Shown one piece after another: positions 10,027-18,053 of a stretch of DNA of 64,000 nt (positions within the stretch are counted from its first letter, which is position 1; each line of letters begins with the position of its first letter). The stretch covers positions 165,616 through 229,615 of the forward strand of contig NZ_MLJJ01000001.1 in assembly GCF_002095575.1 (NCBI RefSeq), written 5' to 3'. Source of the stretch: Pantoea septica. Lineage in GTDB: Bacteria; Pseudomonadota; Gammaproteobacteria; Enterobacterales; Enterobacteriaceae. The notes beneath the pieces are model-generated. The model was not told the origin of the DNA, ran no database searches, and worked only from the letters and a program-made list of their open reading frames with translations. Position numbers and translations under genes: made by a program.

Positions 10027-10980
10027 TTAATTGATGTTACGCCACGCACCTATCGCCGGATCAACCAGATCGGCGTGCAAGGTATCGATCAGTAACACAT
10101 TCACTTTTTGCTGTGGCATAAACTGCGGTCCCCAAAGACCACGCAACGTTTCCACCCGCGATTTCACGGCGTCCGGATCCTGCTGCGCCGTATTTTTGTC
10201 CATTTTCACCAGCAGCGCGCCGTTAAAGCGCCAGACGTGGCTCGCCTCGTCGAAAGGCAGCACCAGCCAGCTGTCCGCAGCATCGGCGCGCGTCACGATC
10301 ATGCGCTCTTTATTCGCAGCCACCACCTGCAGCGAGTTGCCGGAGATTTGCAGGTTCGCGATAGGGTAGCCCTGATAGAAGGTGACCGGCAGAGGCGTGT
10401 TTTTGCCCTTGCTTGCCAGGATTAACGCGCTTTTGCCTTCCAGCCAGCCGTCGTGCGGGCACTGCGCCTGCGCGACGTCTGGAATAAACAGCGACTGGCC
10501 GTCGGCGTCCCACGAGGTGCGGAAGCGGCAACCGCCGGGCAGATCGAAATGCTGCAGCGGCGCGCTGTTGGCCGGACGCGACAGGTCGAGCGGCGCCGCG
10601 TTGGCGGCGCTGGCGCTGGCGGTCGCGTCGGCCATGACAATCGGCCGCCAGTTTTGCAGCTTGCTGGCGCTGCCGCTGGCCAGCACGCCGCCCTCTTTGT
10701 TGGTCATCTGCCAGGGCAGCTCATCCAGCGTGCCGCACTGGTTCGCCAGCAGGGTACCGACGCGCGGCAAAAAAGTCGTCAGCACGGCGGAATCGGTGCT
10801 TTTGCCCGAAACGATGCGCAGCGGCAGCGACTCTTTGCACCAGTCGTCGGGCGCTTTGCTTTTTACACCGTCGATAAAAACTTCCAGCGCCAGGCTGGGA
10901 GAGTAAACCACGCGATAATCTTCGGCCTGCGCGCTGAAAGCGATAAGCAAGGTCGCAATGCCGGACAACCACAATTTCAT
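10027..10980 (-). CDS. Exported protein of unknown function in the T6SS-like operon
   Basis: I do not recognise this family. The start at 10980 (AAGGAT upstream) gives a clear Sec signal peptide, MKLWLSGIATLLIAFSAQA, with cleavage predicted after AQA. The mature part of about 300 residues is soluble, with four cysteines (WCKES, NQCGT, GGCRF, AQCPH) that could form two disulphides. It has no membrane segment or recognisable catalytic motif. It lies between the PP2C phosphatase and kinase genes, so it may interact with the periplasmic tail of the kinase. That is inference from position only. Confidence 0.7.
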   Translation of the reverse strand: MKLWLSGIATLLIAFSAQAEDYRVVYSPSLALEVFIDGVKSKAPDDWCKESLPLRIVSGKSTDSAVLTTFLPRVGTLLANQCGTLDELPWQMTNKEGGVLASGSASKLQNWRPIVMADATASASAANAAPLDLSRPANSAPLQHFDLPGGCRFRTSWDADGQSLFIPDVAQAQCPHDGWLEGKSALILASKGKNTPLPVTFYQGYPIANLQISGNSLQVVAANKERMIVTRADAADSWLVLPFDEASHVWRFNGALLVKMDKNTAQQDPDAVKSRVETLRGLWGPQFMPQQKVNVLLIDTLHADLVDPAIGAWRNIN

Positions 10981-10994
10981 AAGGATCCTTGGTA

Positions 10995-11771
10995 TCAGTC
11001 GCGGGGCGGCAGAAAACGTGCCGAATCCGCCGCAGAATAAAGCAACGTGGCGTCCTGAGGTTCGCCGATCCACACAGAGAGCGCGCTGAGATTGTCCTTT
11101 TTCACGCTGCGGCTGACCGCTTTTTCCATCAGCGCCAGCCACTCTTCGCAGGCGTTCACCATGCGCAGCGCCTGCTCCATTTCTCTGGCCGTCAGATTAA
11201 GCCAGAAACCGTCGGTGCAGACCAGAAAGGCGTCGCCATCCTCCAGCGCCAGCTCGGCGGAGAAGGTCACCGGACGCGCCGGATCCGCGCCGAGCGCATT
11301 ATAGAGTAAATTACTGTTAATGCCGGTATTTTCATAGCCCGCATCCTTTAACTGCTGCGCCAGACTGTGATCGCGCGTGACGTCGAACAGCGTGCCGTGG
11401 CGAAAGTGGTACACCCGGCTGTCGCCGGCGTGCGCCCACCAGGCGCGCCGCTGTGGGCGGTCGATAAACAGGGCCGCCAGCGTGGTGCTCATGCGGGAGA
11501 AACCCGGCTGCTGCGCCTGCGCCTCGCGCAGCGCCGCGCGGCAGCGTTCAATCGCCGCAAGCGTGTTCTCCGGCGTCAGCCGCGGCTGGTCGCGCAGATC
11601 GGCGAGCAGGGTATCGCGCACCAGCTGTGCGGCGCGATCGCCGCCTGCAAGGCCTGCCACGCCGTCGCAGACCACAAAGCAGGCTTTCTCATCAGTGATC
11701 TCCGCGCCGGTGCGGTCCTGGTTCTCGTCGCGCAGCCCCTGCTGGCAGCGGCTGGCAAATACAATCTTCAT
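10995..11771 (-). CDS. PP2C-type Ser/Thr phosphatase (PppA-like)
   Basis: This is a metal-dependent phosphatase of 258 residues, predicted cytoplasmic. The PP2C motifs are visible: DENQDR near the N-terminus, CDGVAGLAGGDRAAQ, WWAHAGDSRVYHFR, VTRDHSLAQQL, LVCTDGFW and DNLSALSV. In T6SS loci PppA removes the phosphate added by PpkA to the FHA protein. Its ATG overlaps the end of the upstream FHA gene by 4 bases, so writer-reader-eraser genes are co-translated. Confidence 0.92.
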   Translation of the reverse strand: MKIVFASRCQQGLRDENQDRTGAEITDEKACFVVCDGVAGLAGGDRAAQLVRDTLLADLRDQPRLTPENTLAAIERCRAALREAQAQQPGFSRMSTTLAALFIDRPQRRAWWAHAGDSRVYHFRHGTLFDVTRDHSLAQQLKDAGYENTGINSNLLYNALGADPARPVTFSAELALEDGDAFLVCTDGFWLNLTAREMEQALRMVNACEEWLALMEKAVSRSVKKDNLSALSVWIGEPQDATLLYSAADSARFLPPRD

Positions 11772-12895
11772 GCGTCGTCCGTCCGGGTCTGCGAATCTTT
11801 ATACTGGTTTACTTCCACATCGTAGGCGTGCAGAAAGGCTTCGCCGAACAGGGTGTGGAAGTCATCTTCGATCTCGCCGGCGGTGCGCTGATAATTACGC
11901 GTAAAGTAGTCCCAGAGCGCGGCTTTTCGGGCGGCGGAGAAGGGGAGTTTGGGCAGCACGCCCTCGCTGCGCGCCTGCTCTTCCAGACGCTGCGGGTTAA
12001 ACGACTGCAGCATGGCGGCGATAATGGCGCGAATACCGGCGATCATGCCGAGCTGATGCGCCTGCAGATCCACCAGCGCGTCGCGCACCGCCTGCTCCGG
12101 CGGCATAAAGCCGGGCATCTGGCTCTGATACATCTGCATCAGCACGGTTTTGCCGGAGGGCAGGATCTTAAAGGGATTGTTCGCCTCGTTCAGGATCATG
12201 GTCATATCCGCCTTGACGCCACGCTTCAGGATCTGGCGCGACGACAGCAGCGCGACCGTGCCCTGCGAAAAGAGGCTCAGCATCCGTCCCGTAACGCGCA
12301 TCTGCTCTTCGTCGATCGGCGTGGCGTGGCCGTTGTTCAGCCCCATCCCCTCCAGCAGCGCGGCGATTAGCTTCTCCTGATCCTGTGAAGCGATGCCGGT
12401 CGGGCGCGGCGCCTCGCTCTTTTGCGGATCGATCGCCAGCCGCGCATCGCTGTGGCGCGACGAAGCAGGCGCCGCAGAGAGAACGCTCGCCGTTGGTTCG
12501 ACCTCAAACATGCCCAGCGGATCGCCCTCTAACTGCAGTTCGCTGACGAACAGCGCCAGCGGATCGTCCTTCGACGCGTCGGCGCGCGCCGGATCCTGCA
12601 CGGCAAGCTGATATTCGCCGATTTGCAGCGCATCCCCATGGCGCAGCTGAACCTGCATTCCCCGCTCGAGCGCGACGCCGTTGTGCACCACCGCGGTCAC
12701 GCTGCCCTGGTTGGTCAGGCGGCACTCGCCGTCGGCGGAAAGGTGCACCAGCGCCTGCAAGCGCGAAATAGCGCGCGATTCGTCCGGCAATACCAGATCG
12801 TTATCCTGGCTACGGCCGATGGTGCCGCCGGGCGGCTGAAACGCCACGGTTTTTACCGGAACATCCGTATTGCACTGCACAATGGTAAATTGCAT
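11768..12895 (-). CDS. FHA-domain protein of T6SS type (Fha/TagH-like)
   Basis: The product is 375 residues. The N-terminal 90 or so residues form an FHA domain with the phosphothreonine-binding pattern GGTIGRSQDNDLVL, then SRLQALVH and NQGSVTAVVHNG. The remainder matches the C-terminal domain of T6SS-associated FHA proteins (LEGMGLNNG, then GMLSLFSQGTVALLSSR-like and NNPFKILPSG segments). Fha proteins are phosphorylated targets of PpkA and scaffold the T6SS membrane complex. Here the partners PpkA, PppA, TagF, TssL and TssM are all encoded alongside. Confidence 0.9.
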   Translation of the reverse strand: MQFTIVQCNTDVPVKTVAFQPPGGTIGRSQDNDLVLPDESRAISRLQALVHLSADGECRLTNQGSVTAVVHNGVALERGMQVQLRHGDALQIGEYQLAVQDPARADASKDDPLALFVSELQLEGDPLGMFEVEPTASVLSAAPASSRHSDARLAIDPQKSEAPRPTGIASQDQEKLIAALLEGMGLNNGHATPIDEEQMRVTGRMLSLFSQGTVALLSSRQILKRGVKADMTMILNEANNPFKILPSGKTVLMQMYQSQMPGFMPPEQAVRDALVDLQAHQLGMIAGIRAIIAAMLQSFNPQRLEEQARSEGVLPKLPFSAARKAALWDYFTRNYQRTAGEIEDDFHTLFGEAFLHAYDVEVNQYKDSQTRTDDA

Positions 12896-12931
12896 GAGTC
12901 ATCCCGTGTCTGATGGGCAAACGCAAGGCCG

Positions 12932-13630
12932 TTATTCGAACATCGGCGGATAGAGGCCGTTACGTCCCGGCTGAGTACCTGCCGCCGGGTTAAAAAGTAA
13001 TAAAAACAGTTGCGCCGTCAGGTTGCCGCTGTGCTTGTGCGTCGCATGGGCGAAGCCGTCGCAGCGGTTGGTCCACCAGTAGCTGATATGCTGCTGGGGA
13101 TCGAAGCGGTCCGCCACCTCGCGCCAGCTCAGCGTACAGGGCAGATCGCTAAAGCCGATAACGTCCATAATGTCGGAACGCTGCTTCTCCGGCACCAGCA
13201 GCCGCGGCAGCGCCTGCATCTGCTGCTCCAGCTGGGCCGGGGCGATCTGCACTTGCACCGCCTGATAGAGCGTGGCGCCTAAGTCCTGAAACCAGTCGCC
13301 GGAAATAGCGAGCTGCGCCGGATGCCACTGGCTGAGCGGAAAGGTGCGCAGCGCCAGCAGCGGCCAGGCGCGGCCCACGCGATCGCACGAGGGCATCAGG
13401 CAGCCCATCTGCACCTGCTGCACGCCCGGCGTGATCGGCAGAACGAAGTTCCATACCGGCGCCTGCAAAAACCAGCTGGTGGCCGCCTGCTCCTGGCTTT
13501 GCCAGTGCATCAGCCCCTGCTGAAACCAATGGGTCCAGGGCGCGATATGTTTCTCGCTCAACCGGTGACGAAGAAAATCGCCGGTTGAGGGGAGCTTCCC
13601 GTACCAGCCGGGGGCAACGATCGCAGCCAT
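12932..13630 (-). CDS. tagF: TagF-family T6SS regulator
   Basis: The 232-residue product begins MAAIVAPGWYGKLPSTGDFL, the hallmark of TagF/ImpM proteins (G-[FWY]-[FY]-G-K-L-P-x-x-G-D-F). TagF is a post-translational repressor that acts with or against Fha. A GTG two codons upstream is possible, but ATG 13630 is better spaced from GAGG. The gene lies 13 bases downstream of tssM. Confidence 0.88.
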   Translation of the reverse strand: MAAIVAPGWYGKLPSTGDFLRHRLSEKHIAPWTHWFQQGLMHWQSQEQAATSWFLQAPVWNFVLPITPGVQQVQMGCLMPSCDRVGRAWPLLALRTFPLSQWHPAQLAISGDWFQDLGATLYQAVQVQIAPAQLEQQMQALPRLLVPEKQRSDIMDVIGFSDLPCTLSWREVADRFDPQQHISYWWTNRCDGFAHATHKHSGNLTAQLFLLLFNPAAGTQPGRNGLYPPMFE

Positions 13631-13643
13631 ACTCACCTCATCA

Positions 13644-15758
13644 TTACTCGCTATGCGCGGTCAATCGCTGCGCGTCTGCCGCCGGCGTCACGGCCAGCGC
13701 GCTGCCTTCGCGACCCGCATTTTTAAGATTTTCCGCAAGCTTGCGCATCATCAGCGCGTTGTCGCGCGCATAGGGCGAAGACTGAATCTGCTGATCCAGC
13801 AGCTGGCTGAGGTGCCAGTCGAGCTGCTGCAGGTCGCGCGCGCTGACGTTCTCAGGCAGCGAACGCTGCAAATTCTGCATCAGCCAGGCGCGTAAAAATT
13901 CGCCGTCGTAGTTGCGCGGCTGATAGAGCATCTGATAGGCGCGCAGCGCGTTGCGGCTGTACTCATTGTCGTCGCCCTTGTCGTTTCGCAGCAGGTTAGT
14001 GATCTGCTGCGCGACGCGCGGCAATAGCAAAGACTTTAGCGCATTTTGATAAAGCGCCCAGGCGGCGTCGCTGACCTGGGTGCCGCGATAAAGCCCGGCG
14101 CGCATCGTAACCGGCGGATTATCCAGTGAAAATCGGTCAGAGAGCGGCAGTTTCACCAGGTTGTTCAAAAAGGGAAGCAGATCAAAAATATTATCCGCTG
14201 GCTGATGGATTACCTGCTGGCTCTGGGTGGCGATAACCGGCACGCGCTCCGCCACCTGGCTGAGGTAGCGCTGGTTCTGGAAAAAGCTGATCAGCCAGAG
14301 TCCGGAGGCGATGGTCAACGCGCCCGCCAGCACGCCGTAGCCAATCCAGTGGAACAGCTGGTTGCGGTGCTCCCAGTGGCGGTTGCTGCCGGCAAGGCCG
14401 CTTTCGCGGAACACCAGGTCGCTGAGCAGATCGCGGATAAAAAAGCTCTGGCCCTTGTTGCCGGGGATCGGGCTGTTGCGGTTGACGCTGTCCCAGGCGG
14501 CGATGGTCTGACCGCCTGCCTGCGGCAGCTGCAGCTTGCGGCTTAGCTCGCCCATAATACGGTCGAAGGGCAGGCCCTCCTGGGTGCCGCTGGTAAAGAA
14601 GAGGCCGCGGGCGCTCCAGGCGATCGACTCCTGCTGGTCGGAGAAAACCACGTCGAGATACTCGCTCAGCAGCGGGCGCAGCGAGGCGAACTCCTGCGGA
14701 AAAAGGAAGCAGTCGGCGCGCTGGCCAAGATCCCGCTCCTGCGCCATCTTATGGCTGAGCTGCTGCTGAAGCTGCTGCTCCAGCCGGTGGAACTGCTGAT
14801 GAAAGCTGCGGTGCCAGTCATCTTTATGCGGCTTGCCCGGCTCCCAGGGGAAGGTAAAGCCCCAGATGGCGTCGCGCTGGCGCTTCTCCAGCGCGCCGAA
14901 ATAGCCCATAAAGCCTTTCAGCAGATCGGTTTTGGTCACCATGACGTAGACCGGAAAGTGAATGCCGGTCTGCTGGTGCAGCTCGCTCAGCCGATTGCGC
15001 ATGGCGCTCGCCTGGGCATAGCGCGCCTCGGCCGATTCGCTTAGCAGATCCGCCACGCTGAGGGTCATGATCACGCCGTTGATCGGCTGCCGCGTGCGAT
15101 AGCGCTTCAGCAAATTGATAAAGCTGTGCCACTCGCTGGCGTCGCGCACGCGCTGGCTCTCCTGCAGGGTATAGCGTCCGGCGGTGTCGATCAGCACGGC
15201 CTGGTCGGTAAACCACCAGTCGCAGTGGCGGGTGCCGCCTACGCCGCGGATCGCGGTCTTGCCGACGCTGTCGGTCAGGGGAAAGTCGAGCCCGGCGTTG
15301 AGCAGCGCGGTGGTTTTGCCCGCGCCGGGCGCGCCGATCACCAGATACCACGGCAGCTGATAGAGATAGCTCGACTGCACGCGCGCCAGCCAGCGGCTGT
15401 TGCTTTTGCGGCTAAGGGGCATGCGTTTTAGCTGCATCACCGCCTCGCTGAAGCGCTGGGTGAGCAGCTCCTCGGTCGCGTGGCGATCGGAGAGATCTTC
15501 CGCGCCCGCCTGCTGCAGGTTATTGAGCAGCTTGCTGTTGAACCAGGCGCGATAGAGCGAAGGGATAAACTGAAACAAAATCCAGATGAAAAAGAGCAGG
15601 CCCACCGTCAGCTGGCGCGGTAGCGCCTGCTCCAGCGGGCGAGTCTCTCCCCAGCTCCAGAACGGGCCGAGGATCCAGACGAGACAGCTCAGCGCCGTCA
15701 CGCCGATAAAACTCCACAACAGGCGATGGGTGAGAACAGGGCGTAAGGATGCGCGCAT
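13644..15758 (-). CDS. tssM: Short TssM/IcmF-like inner-membrane protein
   Basis: TssM spans the envelope in T6SS, joining TssL to the outer-membrane lipoprotein TssJ. This protein has two N-terminal membrane segments (about 12-32 and 50-70), a cytoplasmic NTPase domain with Walker A GAPGAGKTT (142-150) and LIDTAGRY, a third membrane segment (LAGALTIASGLWLISFF) and about 240 periplasmic residues. It ends at 704 residues, whereas family members usually have about 1100-1200. The C-terminal IcmF domain that contacts TssJ is absent, and the next gene starts 13 bases later, so no remnant follows. It overlaps tssL by one base (TAATG). Confidence 0.87.
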   Translation of the reverse strand: MRASLRPVLTHRLLWSFIGVTALSCLVWILGPFWSWGETRPLEQALPRQLTVGLLFFIWILFQFIPSLYRAWFNSKLLNNLQQAGAEDLSDRHATEELLTQRFSEAVMQLKRMPLSRKSNSRWLARVQSSYLYQLPWYLVIGAPGAGKTTALLNAGLDFPLTDSVGKTAIRGVGGTRHCDWWFTDQAVLIDTAGRYTLQESQRVRDASEWHSFINLLKRYRTRQPINGVIMTLSVADLLSESAEARYAQASAMRNRLSELHQQTGIHFPVYVMVTKTDLLKGFMGYFGALEKRQRDAIWGFTFPWEPGKPHKDDWHRSFHQQFHRLEQQLQQQLSHKMAQERDLGQRADCFLFPQEFASLRPLLSEYLDVVFSDQQESIAWSARGLFFTSGTQEGLPFDRIMGELSRKLQLPQAGGQTIAAWDSVNRNSPIPGNKGQSFFIRDLLSDLVFRESGLAGSNRHWEHRNQLFHWIGYGVLAGALTIASGLWLISFFQNQRYLSQVAERVPVIATQSQQVIHQPADNIFDLLPFLNNLVKLPLSDRFSLDNPPVTMRAGLYRGTQVSDAAWALYQNALKSLLLPRVAQQITNLLRNDKGDDNEYSRNALRAYQMLYQPRNYDGEFLRAWLMQNLQRSLPENVSARDLQQLDWHLSQLLDQQIQSSPYARDNALMMRKLAENLKNAGREGSALAVTPAADAQRLTAHSE

Positions 15759-16975
15759 TACTGGGTTCCCTGATGATTACTGAGCGTTTCCGGCGCGGCG
15801 AACAGCGTAATTTCGACGCGGCGGTTGCGAGTGCGGTTTTCGTTGCTGTCGTTGGGCAGCAGGGGGTCGCTGTCGCCGCGTCCTTCAGAGCGGATCGCAT
15901 GGCCGTCGGCAAGCTGCGATTGCAGCAGCTGGGTCACGGCGCGGGCGCGGGCGAACGAAAATTCATAGCTGGAGGCGAAGCGGCTATTGTCCACTGGACG
16001 ATTGTCGGTAAAGACCGACACCAGCACCGTGCCTTTGACGTTCTTCATCGCCGTGGCGACGCGGGCCAGCAAGGCGCGGCCGACCGGATTGATGGCGGTG
16101 CCCTGTTCGGCGAACAGCTTGTCGGCGGGAATAATCACCTTGCTGCCGAACGCGCCGTCGCTGACTTCAAGCTGGCCGGCGGCGATAACGTCGTTAAGGC
16201 GCTGGCGCAAATCGAGCAGCGCCTGCGGCGAAGAGGGACGGCGCCCAACGGTGATCTGCGGCAGCGGCGTCTGATAAATGGCGCGCAGCAGCGGTTCGGC
16301 GTCGTTGCCGAGCCGCCAGTTCAGAGCGCTGTAGAGCAGGCAGGCGAGCAGCGCGGCGACGGTAGCGCAGGCCCAGAGCGGGATCATCGGGCGCGAGATG
16401 CTGCTGACCAGAGGATGCACCTCGACCAGCGGCCTGGCGTTCCCGCTTTGCGGCTGGCGCGTCTCCTCGATCAGCTTCGCGAGACGCTTGCGAATGGCGT
16501 CGCACTGCACGCGTCCGCTGTCGCTGCCGCGATAGCGGCCTTCGTAGCCGAGCAGCAGGCAGTAGTGCACCACCTCCAGCAGCCAGAGGTGCTGGGCCGG
16601 GCTCTGCGAAATGCGCGACAGCAGCTGGAAAAATTTTTCGCCGCCCCAGCTTTCGTTGTGAAAGGTCACCAGCATGCCGTTGCCGGACCAGACGCCGCGC
16701 GTGCCCCATGGCGTTTGCGCAGCGGCCTCGTCCAGCGCGCTGCACAGGCAGTAGCGCGCGCCGATAATCATCTCGAACGGCAGGCCCGCCTGCTTGCAGC
16801 GCTGCTCGAACTGGCGGATTTCATCAATCAGCGACTGACGCAGGCCGGCGGGATCGTCGTGCGTCACCGCCTGGCGAAGCTGTACCACGGCGTTCAGCAG
16901 CGGCGCCGCAGCCTGCAGTAAAAGATTATCGTTGCCCGAGGCGTTCGCCTCTGCGGCCTGCGATTCCTGAGTCAT
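15758..16975 (-). CDS. tssL: TssL/DotU-family protein with C-terminal OmpA domain
   Basis: The product is 405 residues. The N-terminal DotU domain (about 25-220) includes ARYCLCSALDEAAAQTPWG and the WGGEKFFQLL segment. A single membrane helix follows (WACATVAALLACLLYSAL). The periplasmic C-terminus is an OmpA-like peptidoglycan-binding domain (RARAVTQLL, GRGDSDPL, then NRTRNRRVEITLF). This extended TssL type anchors the T6SS membrane complex to peptidoglycan. TssL can be a PpkA substrate that recruits Fha in some bacteria, which fits the gene content here. Confidence 0.92.
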   Translation of the reverse strand: MTQESQAAEANASGNDNLLLQAAAPLLNAVVQLRQAVTHDDPAGLRQSLIDEIRQFEQRCKQAGLPFEMIIGARYCLCSALDEAAAQTPWGTRGVWSGNGMLVTFHNESWGGEKFFQLLSRISQSPAQHLWLLEVVHYCLLLGYEGRYRGSDSGRVQCDAIRKRLAKLIEETRQPQSGNARPLVEVHPLVSSISRPMIPLWACATVAALLACLLYSALNWRLGNDAEPLLRAIYQTPLPQITVGRRPSSPQALLDLRQRLNDVIAAGQLEVSDGAFGSKVIIPADKLFAEQGTAINPVGRALLARVATAMKNVKGTVLVSVFTDNRPVDNSRFASSYEFSFARARAVTQLLQSQLADGHAIRSEGRGDSDPLLPNDSNENRTRNRRVEITLFAAPETLSNHQGTQ

Positions 16976-17060
16976 TAACGGGGATTCTTCCAGACAAGAA
17001 CAGATCCCTGAGTGGCGAGCTCAGGGATGACAAACTGGCAATATGCGCCGGATTTCATTA

Positions 17061-17555
17061 TCAGTCTAAGATCCAGGTCGCGGTATCGTTGGTGCGGCAC
17101 GCTTTGCTGGCGCCGCCGACATCGACGCAGACCTGCTTATTCTTGCCGCGCGGCCGCGGACGATCGCTGCGCAGCGTGGCGTCGTAACGGCTGCTCTCCA
17201 CGCCCGCTTTCAGCGGAACATAGCCGATCAGCGGGCCGTCTGCCTGGTCGGCGATCGCCAGCCAGTGATTTTCGACGCTGCCCAGCACTTCGAACGGCTT
17301 GCCGGTTTCAAGATAACGCACCACTTTGCCGCCGTAGTCGGGCGTGGTCATTACCGACGCCGCATAGAGCGCGCGCCAGGTCTCATTAACCGGAGTAAAC
17401 TCGGCAGGCGCGGCGACCGCATGACGATGCACCAACTTAACGCCATTGACTTCGCTGGTGACCAGCGTGTCATCGGTGACAGACGGCGGCGGCGCTTTAC
17501 AGCCCGCCAGGGTCAATGTCGCCAGCAGCATTAACGCAAGACTCTTTTTCACCAT
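17061..17555 (-). CDS. SH3-like-domain lipoprotein at the head of the T6SS-like operon
   Basis: The chosen start at 17555 has GAGGA close upstream and gives the lipoprotein signal MVKKSLALMLLATLTLAGC, with Cys19 as the lipidated residue. The mature part contains an SH3b-like region (GKVVRYLETGKPFEVLGSVE, then LIGYVPL) and ends ACRTNDTATWILD. It is not TssJ-like in sequence, although TssJ is the lipoprotein expected beside TssL/TssM. SH3b domains often bind cell wall, so it may be an envelope anchor. It is the first gene of the operon. Upstream in-frame ATGs (17570 and further) lack a ribosome site. Confidence 0.72.
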   Translation of the reverse strand: MVKKSLALMLLATLTLAGCKAPPPSVTDDTLVTSEVNGVKLVHRHAVAAPAEFTPVNETWRALYAASVMTTPDYGGKVVRYLETGKPFEVLGSVENHWLAIADQADGPLIGYVPLKAGVESSRYDATLRSDRPRPRGKNKQVCVDVGGASKACRTNDTATWILD

Positions 17556-18053
17556 GTTCCTCGATTTCATCAGAGTAACTGCATAATACGTCGCCATCGT
17601 CATGCTGGTGACGACCCGCAACCTGCATCATGCCTTCACAGCATCAGCTAAAAAAACAGAAAAATTACATCAGGATAGTACTGCATCCAGTCTACCTAAG
17701 ACTTTTGAGATTTCAAACCATTGCGCTGTCGCTAAAGCCATGCTAGCCAGCCTGGCGCGCGGCGCGCAAAGATGCCGAAAAAGGTCGCTGGGTAGTTCAG
17801 TTAAACGAAATTTACGAATGAATGACGTAACGTGATGAATTATGAAGCACGCTATTTTGTCATGGGCCACCGGGAATGGGAAATTATTAAATTTTTTTAA
17901 TTGCTTCAGCCGCCTGTGCCTTTTGCGCTTCCTCTCTGGCGCCGGCTATTTTCAGAATATACGGGTGAGAGCGATCGCACTTTTTCCATAAACCGGCACG
18001 GCTTTTGCTTCGTTTTGCCCAAATAAGGCGACTCTGAGCAAAAGGTGATCCCC
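17556..18053. other. Intergenic region between the T6SS-like operon and nasR
   Basis: About 500 bases, partly A/T-rich, separate two divergent units and should contain both promoters. No RNA gene, repeat or convincing coding sequence was recognised. The nasR Shine-Dalgarno AGGTG lies at 18043-18047. Confidence 0.5.

Noticed and set aside
13644..15758. A frameshift as the cause of the short TssM
   Set aside because: The sequence following the stop is the start of tagF, with its own ribosome site; no continuation of the TssM C-terminus is visible in another frame.
8534..17555. A complete type VI secretion system
   Set aside because: No tube, sheath, spike, baseplate or ATPase component is encoded here; only regulatory and membrane-complex homologues are present.
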